This document shows positions 33,397 through 39,451 of a DNA stretch of 39,451 nt, piece by piece (positions within the stretch are counted from its first letter, which is position 1; every line of letters starts with the position of its first letter). The DNA comes from Alcaligenaceae bacterium (GTDB lineage: Bacteria; Pseudomonadota; Gammaproteobacteria; Burkholderiales; Burkholderiaceae_B). The notes beneath the pieces were generated by a model, which saw only the letters and a list, made by a program, of their open reading frames with translations, was not told the DNA's origin and did no database searches. The position numbers were made by a program, and so were the translations under genes. The stretch lies in NCBI GenBank assembly GCA_029263615.1, contig JAJUFT010000016.1:1-39451 (forward strand), read 5' to 3'.

Positions 33397-34485
33397 ATGG
33401 AATTCGTTTTGTCCGAGATGATTGACCAGGTCATGACAGCTCGGGCAAGCCAGAAAGCGTTGTACATCCAGGGAGGCGGCACCAAGCGCTTCTACGGAGA
33501 GCCCATGCAGGACATCGGCGCGGGCAGCCTCCTGGATGTTTCGGCTTACCGAGGAGTGATCAACTATCAGCCGTCCGAACTGGTGATTTCCGCCCGGGCG
33601 GGCACGCCGCTGTCGGAAATCGAGTCGCTGCTGGCGGAACATCGCCAGATGCTGGCTTTCGAACCGCCCCGATTCGGCCCGTCCTCCACGTTGGGCGGGT
33701 GCGTTGCAGCCGGGCTTTCGGGGCCCCGACGTATGATGGCCGGCAGCCTGCGCGATTTCGTGCTGGGGGCAACCCTGCTCGACGCATCGGGGACGCTGCT
33801 CAGGATTGGCGGCGAGGTGATGAAGAATGTCGCTGGTTACGATGTTGCGCGCTTGCTGACGGGATCCATGGGCATCTTCGGTCCGATCCTGGAAGTCTCT
33901 CTGAAAGTCGCTCCTTGCCCGCTGGCGGAGCTCACTCTGGAACTCGAACTGGATGAAGCGGCTGCCCTCGATCGCTTCAAGGACTGGCGCAGCAAGCCGC
34001 TGCCCATCTCCGCCACGGCCTGGCTCGAACAGGAAGAGCGGGGCAGGCTGCGCGTGCGGCTGTCGGGCAGCGACCCGGCCCTGGCCAGTGCTCGGCGCTT
34101 CATTGGCGGGGAAGTCCTCGAGCCCGATGCGGCAGCGCAGTTCTGGGACAGCGTGCGCGATCAGACCCACCCCTTTTTCCGAGCCTTGCCCCTATGGCGG
34201 CTTTCCGTGCCCCCTTCCTCGCCGCCTCTGGGGCTGGGCAGTGTGCTGATCGAATGGAACGGGGGCCAGCGCTGGCTGGCCGATGGCCCGATCGAGCCCG
34301 ATTTCGTACGCAAGGCGGCGGCACGGCACGGGGGCCATGCCACCTTGTTCCGCTATGCCGAGCCACCCGTGGTGCCCGTTCTTCATCCCCTGCCGGCAGG
34401 CGTGCGCGCCATCAGCGAGCGTCTCAAGCACGAATTCGACCCCACCGGCATGTTCAATCCGGGCCGTCTGTTTCGCGAGTTCTGA
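33397..34485 (+). CDS. glcE: Glycolate oxidase subunit GlcE
   Basis: A 362-residue FAD-binding partner of GlcD. A single PCMH domain is seen ([43 protein letters not shown] with AFEPPRFG and [15 protein letters not shown]), and the C-terminus ends [13 protein letters not shown] as in the family. GlcE lacks the catalytic cap of GlcD and serves in the GlcDEF complex. AGGAAA lies just upstream of ATG 33397. The usual third gene glcF (iron-sulfur subunit) does not follow; mnmA does. Confidence 0.92.
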   Translation: MEFVLSEMIDQVMTARASQKALYIQGGGTKRFYGEPMQDIGAGSLLDVSAYRGVINYQPSELVISARAGTPLSEIESLLAEHRQMLAFEPPRFGPSSTLGGCVAAGLSGPRRMMAGSLRDFVLGATLLDASGTLLRIGGEVMKNVAGYDVARLLTGSMGIFGPILEVSLKVAPCPLAELTLELELDEAAALDRFKDWRSKPLPISATAWLEQEERGRLRVRLSGSDPALASARRFIGGEVLEPDAAAQFWDSVRDQTHPFFRALPLWRLSVPPSSPPLGLGSVLIEWNGGQRWLADGPIEPDFVRKAAARHGGHATLFRYAEPPVVPVLHPLPAGVRAISERLKHEFDPTGMFNPGRLFREF

Positions 34486-34553
34486 GCGCGAAACCCGGTA
34501 TTGAAGCCATTCGAACGCAGCGTGAAGGCCGCTGCGCCCGCTACAATATCGGC

Positions 34554-35669
34554 ATGTCCCAGACCTCCTCAAAAAAAGGGCGCATCGTCGTTGGCATGTC
34601 CGGCGGTGTCGATTCCTCCGTGACCGCCTGGCTGCTCAAGCAGCAGGGCTATGACGTCCTCGGCCTGTTCATGAAGAACTGGGAGGACGATGATGACAGC
34701 GAATACTGTTCGAGCCGCCAGGACTGGCTCGATGCGGCCAGCGTGGCCGATCTGATCGGCGTCGACATCGAGGCCGTGAATTTTGCTGCGGAATACAAGG
34801 ACCGTGTCTTTGGCGAATTCCTTCGTGAGTATTCTGCCGGTCGCACGCCCAACCCCGATGTCCTGTGCAATGCCGAGATCAAGTTCAAGGCCTTTCTGGA
34901 CCACGCCATGTCGCTCGGTGCCGACCTGATTGCAACGGGCCACTATGCCCGGGTGCGCGAGGTGGAGCAGGGTGGGCAGCGCAGCTTCCAACTGCTGAAG
35001 GCGGTCGATGGCAGCAAGGATCAAAGTTATTTCCTGCATCGGCTGAACCAGGCACAGCTGTCACGCACCCGCTTTCCCCTGGGAGACATCACCAAGCAGG
35101 AAGTGCGGCGCATTGCGGCGGAAATCGGCCTGCCCAACGCGACCAAGAAAGATTCCACGGGCATCTGCTTCATCGGCGAACGGCCCTTCCGGGAGTTCCT
35201 GAACCGTTATCTGCCCACCAAGCCCGGCCCCATCAAGACGCCGGAGGGCGAGGTGGTCGGTCAGCACCAGGGCCTGGCCTTCCATACCCTGGGTCAGCGC
35301 AAGGGGCTGGGCATCGGCGGCGTGAAAGGAAGACAGCGGGAAGATGGCACGGCCGAGGCCTGGTATGCGGCGCGCAAGGATATGGCCACCAACACCTTGT
35401 ACGTGGTGCAGGGGCATGATCATCCCTGGCTGCTGGCCAACACGCTCTCGGCCACCGACGCGAGTTGGATCTCGGGCGCGCCTCCCCAGCCGGGCGAGTA
35501 CGCCGCCAAGACGCGTTACCGGCAGGCGGACGCCACCTGCCAGCTGGATAGTGTGATCGGGGGCGATTTCACCCTGACGTTCCGGACACCCCAGTGGGCC
35601 GTCACGCCCGGGCAGTCGGCGGTTCTGTACGATGGCGACGTCTGCCTTGGCGGCGGCATCATTGTCTAG
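34554..35669 (+). CDS. mnmA: tRNA-specific 2-thiouridylase MnmA
   Basis: A 371-residue enzyme that adds sulfur at position 2 of the wobble uridine in tRNAs for Lys, Glu and Gln, using ATP and sulfur from the IscS/Tus relay. The PP-loop is [10 protein letters not shown] (14-23). The catalytic cysteines are Cys105 in [12 protein letters not shown] and Cys205 in [26 protein letters not shown] and the C-terminal beta domain are present. A much longer open frame begins at 34194 inside glcE but is not family-like. TACAAT at 34542-34547 could be a -10, without a clear -35. It is 68 bp after glcE. Confidence 0.95.
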   Translation: MSQTSSKKGRIVVGMSGGVDSSVTAWLLKQQGYDVLGLFMKNWEDDDDSEYCSSRQDWLDAASVADLIGVDIEAVNFAAEYKDRVFGEFLREYSAGRTPNPDVLCNAEIKFKAFLDHAMSLGADLIATGHYARVREVEQGGQRSFQLLKAVDGSKDQSYFLHRLNQAQLSRTRFPLGDITKQEVRRIAAEIGLPNATKKDSTGICFIGERPFREFLNRYLPTKPGPIKTPEGEVVGQHQGLAFHTLGQRKGLGIGGVKGRQREDGTAEAWYAARKDMATNTLYVVQGHDHPWLLANTLSATDASWISGAPPQPGEYAAKTRYRQADATCQLDSVIGGDFTLTFRTPQWAVTPGQSAVLYDGDVCLGGGIIV

Positions 35670-35750
35670 TTCTTGTATCATGGCGTGCCACCCAACCGGC
35701 GAAATGTTCCCGTGCAGGCCGTCCTGTTTTCACCCAGCAGTGAGTAACGT

Positions 35751-36569
35751 ATGAATCTATTCTTTCTGGGCAGCCTGATGCTGCTGGGCGCGTTCGGCGG
35801 GTTTGCCGCCGGTCTGCTGGGAATTGGCGGCGGCATGCTGCTCGTGCCCTTCATGATCATGCTTTTCCCCATGGTCGGGATGCCGGAGAGCATCATGGTG
35901 CACACGGCGATCGCCACTTCCATGAGCACCATTCTCTTCACCTCGCTGTCGAGCACGCGCGCCCACCATCGCAAGGGCGCCATACGTTGGGACATCGTCG
36001 CGGTACTGGCGCCGGGCATCATTGTGGGCGGCCTGCTGTCGGGAGGCGCTGCCTTTTCATACATCGATCCTGCCTGGCTTTCGCTGGTGTTTGCCTCGTT
36101 CGTGGCCTATTCGGCTGCACGCATGATGTGGGGCCGGCCGCCGGCGCCCGAACGCAGCATGCCGGGTAAATTGGGAACGTCCGCCATGGGCGTCGTGATC
36201 GGCTTCGCTTCGGGCCTGGTCGGAGCGGGTGGCGGGTTTTTATCCGTGCCCTTCATGGTGCGCGGTAATGTGCCCATCCATAATGCGGTGGCCACCTCTG
36301 CGGCACTGGGCTTCTTCATCGCGCTGGCCAACAGTGTGGGCTATGTCGTTTCGGGCAGCACGGTGGACACCGGGGTGCCCGGGATGTTCGGCTATATCCA
36401 TGTGCCGACGCTGCTGAGCATTGTGGTGGTCAGCATGCTGACGGCCCCGCTGGGGGCAAAATGTGCCCACAGCCTGCCGATGTCATCGCTCAAGAAGGTG
36501 TTTGCCTTGCTGTTGTTCAGCCTTGCCGGCTACATGCTGTACAAGGCTGCCGTAGCCTTCGGCTGGTAG
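35751..36569 (+). CDS. TauE/SafE-family (TSUP) membrane transporter
   Basis: A 272-residue inner-membrane protein with about eight hydrophobic segments in two repeats. Each repeat opens with a glycine motif typical of the family: GFAAGLLGIGGGMLLVPFM (residues about 16-34) and GFASGLVGAGGGFLSVPFM (about 150-168). TSUP proteins export sulfite, sulfonates or other organosulfur and carboxylate anions; the substrate is not evident. It is 81 bp downstream of mnmA; any functional link is unclear. Confidence 0.9.
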   Translation: MNLFFLGSLMLLGAFGGFAAGLLGIGGGMLLVPFMIMLFPMVGMPESIMVHTAIATSMSTILFTSLSSTRAHHRKGAIRWDIVAVLAPGIIVGGLLSGGAAFSYIDPAWLSLVFASFVAYSAARMMWGRPPAPERSMPGKLGTSAMGVVIGFASGLVGAGGGFLSVPFMVRGNVPIHNAVATSAALGFFIALANSVGYVVSGSTVDTGVPGMFGYIHVPTLLSIVVVSMLTAPLGAKCAHSLPMSSLKKVFALLLFSLAGYMLYKAAVAFGW

Positions 36570-36603
36570 TTCGCGGAGAAGGGGTGTCAGCCCGGTGCCC
36601 TCA

Positions 36604-36624
36604 GGCCAACCCGGCAGGTTGGCC
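36604..36624. terminator. Hairpin between convergent TSUP and GST genes
   Basis: GGCCAACC (36604-36611), loop CGGCA, GGTTGGCC (36617-36624): a perfect 8-bp stem midway between the two stop codons. No T-run; could act on both strands. Confidence 0.45.
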
Positions 36625-36635
36625 CGGGATGCGGT

Positions 36636-37253
36636 TTACGTCCGGGGAGCTGCGCTCTGCACGAAGGAGGGGCGACTGCGAAGTTTTTCTTCCAGCCGCT
36701 GCAGATTGGGGAATTGCTGGCGCCAGCCGAGGTCTTCGAAGCGCAGGTCCAGGTAGCCGAGCGCGCAACCCACAGCGACATCCGCCAGACTGAAGTTGAC
36801 GCCCATGCAGAAGGCGGGCTGCTCTTCGAGTGATCGATTCATGTGATCGAGTGCGGCGTTGATCTTTCCGAACTGGCGATCGACCCAGGCCTGGCTGCGG
36901 AACTGTGGATCGCGCCGATGATTCTCGATCGTGATGGCGACGGCGGCATCCAGCACGCCGTCGGCAATCGCTTCCCAGCATTTCACGGCGGCACGGTCGC
37001 GGCCGGGCGGGGGCAGCAGGCGTCCCACCGGCGAGAGCGTATCGAGATATTCGACGATGACGCGGGAGTCAAATAGCGCACCGCCATCATCCATGATGAG
37101 ACAGGGAACCTTCCCCAGCGGATTGTGCTGCTGAATGTTCGAGTCCTGTGCCCATACATCTTCCAGAACGAATTCGTATTCCAGCTTTTTTTCAGCCAGA
37201 ACGACACGTGTTTTGCGCACGTAAGGGCTTGTCAACGAACCAATAAGTTTCAT
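36636..37253 (-). CDS. Glutathione S-transferase family protein
   Basis: A 205-residue GST. The thioredoxin-fold N-terminal domain starts MKLIGSLTSPYVRKTRVVLAEK (the SPY segment near residue 9 carries the likely catalytic serine; this motif block is over several strands), followed by NPLGKVPCLIMDDG with the cis-proline and DSRVIVEYLD with the glutathione-binding Ser. The all-helical C-terminal domain has FSLADVAVGCALGYLDLR, the N-capping box. It resembles the YibF-like bacterial group. It is divergent from purB. Substrate unknown. Confidence 0.9.
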   Translation of the reverse strand: MKLIGSLTSPYVRKTRVVLAEKKLEYEFVLEDVWAQDSNIQQHNPLGKVPCLIMDDGGALFDSRVIVEYLDTLSPVGRLLPPPGRDRAAVKCWEAIADGVLDAAVAITIENHRRDPQFRSQAWVDRQFGKINAALDHMNRSLEEQPAFCMGVNFSLADVAVGCALGYLDLRFEDLGWRQQFPNLQRLEEKLRSRPSFVQSAAPRT

Positions 37254-37396
37254 GGCGACGTTCTAGGGTTGGGGCGGCCAGAGTATAGCAGGCCGGGTCG
37301 ACAAAATGACGCATTTTTACAACGTTTTTTACCGTTTCAGCAAGGCGGTCTGTAGTGTAGGGCCTGTGGATACCGAGGGCGACATAGGGAGGGCGG

Positions 37397-37405
37397 TGGT
37401 AGAAT
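37397..37405 (+). promoter_or_regulatory. Extended -10 element upstream of purB
   Basis: TGGTAGAAT fits the extended -10 consensus TGnTATAAT and would start transcription near 37412, about 39 bases before the purB ATG. No good -35 is seen, which is common with extended -10 promoters. I found no PurR-type operator nearby. Confidence 0.4.
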
Positions 37406-37411
37406 CCCTAG

Positions 37412-38827
<1,416 letters not shown>

Positions 38828-38833
38828 TCGCGC

Positions 38834-38864
38834 CGCGAGAAAATTTTTTGAGAATTTTCTCGCG
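38834..38864 (+). terminator. Long inverted repeat after purB
   Basis: CGCGAGAAAATT (38834-38845) and AATTTTCTCGCG (38853-38864) form a perfect 12-bp stem with loop TTTTGAG, 7 bases after the purB stop. It ends only 6 bases before the tRNA promoter -35 and probably separates the two transcripts, although the T-run lies in the stem rather than after it. Confidence 0.6.
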
Positions 38865-38870
38865 TTCTTG

Positions 38871-38900
38871 TTGACAGAGGAATTTTTGTCAGTATAGAAT
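38871..38900 (+). promoter_or_regulatory. Promoter of tRNA-Lys
   Basis: A consensus -35 TTGACA (38871-38876) is followed by TATAGAAT (38893-38900), which gives either TATAGA with a 16-bp spacer or TAGAAT with 18 bp. Transcription would start near 38906, about 16 bases before the mature tRNA. Confidence 0.8.
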
Positions 38901-38921
38901 AACGATCTTTCAGGCAGTAAC

Positions 38922-38997
38922 GGGCCGTTAGCTCAGTTGGTAGAGCAGCGGACTCTTAATCCGTTGGTCGAAGGTTCGAGCCCTTCACGGCCCACCA
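38922..38997 (+). tRNA. tRNA-Lys (anticodon CTT)
   Basis: A 76-base tRNA with encoded CCA. The acceptor stem is GGGCCGT (38922-38928) with ACGGCCC (38987-38993), discriminator A, then CCA. The D arm GCTCAGTTGGTAGAGC, the anticodon loop ACTCTTAAT with CTT, and the T arm GGTTCGAGCC are standard. CTT reads AAG codons. It has its own promoter and terminator. No integrase gene lies next to it in the window. Confidence 0.97.
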
Positions 38998-39021
38998 AAA
39001 CTTCCTGAAAAACTTGAAATC

Positions 39022-39047
39022 AACCGCTCCTTGCGAGCGGTTTTTTT
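39022..39047 (+). terminator. Intrinsic terminator of tRNA-Lys
   Basis: AACCGCTC (39022-39029), loop CTTGC, GAGCGGTT (39035-39042), continuing into seven T (39041-39047): a strong intrinsic terminator 25 bases after the tRNA. Confidence 0.9.
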
Positions 39048-39133
39048 CTGCCCGCGGCATTCGCACGGGTTCTGGCCGACACCGTCCCGGCCCGTCAACT
39101 CCCCGCCTTGTCGCTTTTCACGTTCCCACCTGC

Positions 39134-39451
39134 TCAGGCCATCAGCGCCCGCATACTTTCCTTCACTTCCTTGACCACGCCACCCGCCGCAACGCCGGTC
39201 GAGTAGCCGACTGCGTCGATGAGGGAATCCAGGATGGTGTCGATCTGCTTGAGCATGCGCTGTATCCATACCCACACCGAACGGGCGCGTGTGCGCGCCT
39301 GCTCCACGCTGGCGAGCGTCCGGAGTTTGAAGCGCTGCGGCATGCCGATCAAGCCATGCGCAGCAATCTGTTCCGAAGAGATTTTCGGAATCTGTGCGCG
39401 CAGCTGTTCAAAGTGGAATGGCAGGTATTCCCACACGACCCGCAGTTCTGG
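39134..39451 (-). CDS. Unrecognised protein, 3' portion (runs off the right edge)
   Basis: An open frame of 105 codons that continues without a stop to the window edge; a GTG at 39436 is the only in-window start near the edge, so it is probably the end of a longer gene. The visible part is Arg/Leu/Val-rich with a conserved-looking amphipathic stretch (ASVEQARTRARSVWVW) and a glycine turn (DAVGYSTGVAAGGVVKEVKE) before the C-terminus ALMA. I do not recognise the family. It is convergent with tRNA-Lys. Codon use is normal for the window, which supports a real gene, but an artefact of high GC cannot be excluded. Confidence 0.45.
   Translation of the reverse strand, partial: PELRVVWEYLPFHFEQLRAQIPKISSEQIAAHGLIGMPQRFKLRTLASVEQARTRARSVWVWIQRMLKQIDTILDSLIDAVGYSTGVAAGGVVKEVKESMRALMA

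Noticed and set aside
32929-34170. 413-codon minus-strand frame opposite glcD and glcE
   Set aside because: Antisense shadow of two clear genes with no domain features.
34194-34553. Extended N-terminus for MnmA
   Set aside because: The upstream frame lies inside glcE in another frame; the PP-loop motif begins 14 residues after ATG 34554, as in known MnmA.
38922-39451. Integrated mobile element at tRNA-Lys
   Set aside because: No integrase, no repeat of the tRNA 3' end and no composition change seen in the short downstream stretch.

Overview
The window is high-GC chromosomal DNA from a betaproteobacterium, most likely Burkholderiales of the Alcaligenaceae type. This rests on gene content and order (yebC-purD-hemF-nadD-rsfS-rlmH-maf, purB beside tRNA-Lys, class I fructose-1,6-bisphosphatase beside pepN) and on the 5S rRNA end. 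The genus cannot be fixed from the sequence alone. No integrase, transposase, phage gene, CRISPR array or plasmid gene was seen; the region looks like stable core chromosome with a few accessory catabolic and transport modules.

Layout. 1-137: 3' end of a 5S rRNA gene and its terminator, so an rRNA operon lies to the left. 373-4226: a class III CoA-transferase facing an acyl-CoA dehydrogenase, with a divergent LysR regulator (acyl-CoA catabolism). 4256-5503: a SixA-like phosphatase facing maf. 5509-11485 (minus): a tightly packed housekeeping operon read yebC, purD, hemF, nadD, rsfS, rlmH, pyk, maf, with several 4-bp stop/start overlaps. 11720-23657: a HerA/YjgR-type ATPase, a GhrA-type reductase, an EamA transporter, quinone oxidoreductase, fbp and pepN, a DUF4136 lipoprotein, an H-NS-like protein, a nitrilase-family amidase and tldD.

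23904-28782 is the most unusual block. A MarR-type regulator is followed by a protein clearly homologous to the ectoine-biosynthesis aminotransferase EctB, but it has lost the PLP-binding lysine and other cofactor contacts. Convergent to this pair is a complete ehuBCDA-type ectoine/hydroxyectoine ABC importer, whose binding protein keeps only part of the expected aromatic box. The importer promoter contains a 14-bp perfect palindrome between its -35 and -10, and a second one just after the predicted transcription start. No ectoine synthesis or degradation genes are present. I infer an ectoine-like solute uptake module with a pseudo-aminotransferase that may act as a sensor or partner protein.

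29026-30335 holds a DAHP synthase gene (aroG type) preceded by an unannotated 28-codon leader peptide rich in Phe (7) and Tyr (2) codons, an intrinsic terminator and a 10-bp alternative (antiterminator) pairing: a phenylalanine/tyrosine attenuator. 30432-34485: a D-lactate-dehydrogenase-like flavoprotein followed by glcD and glcE, with no glcF. 34554-38997: mnmA, a TauE/SafE-type exporter, a glutathione S-transferase, purB and tRNA-Lys(CTT). The right edge contains the 3' part of an unrecognised gene on the minus strand.
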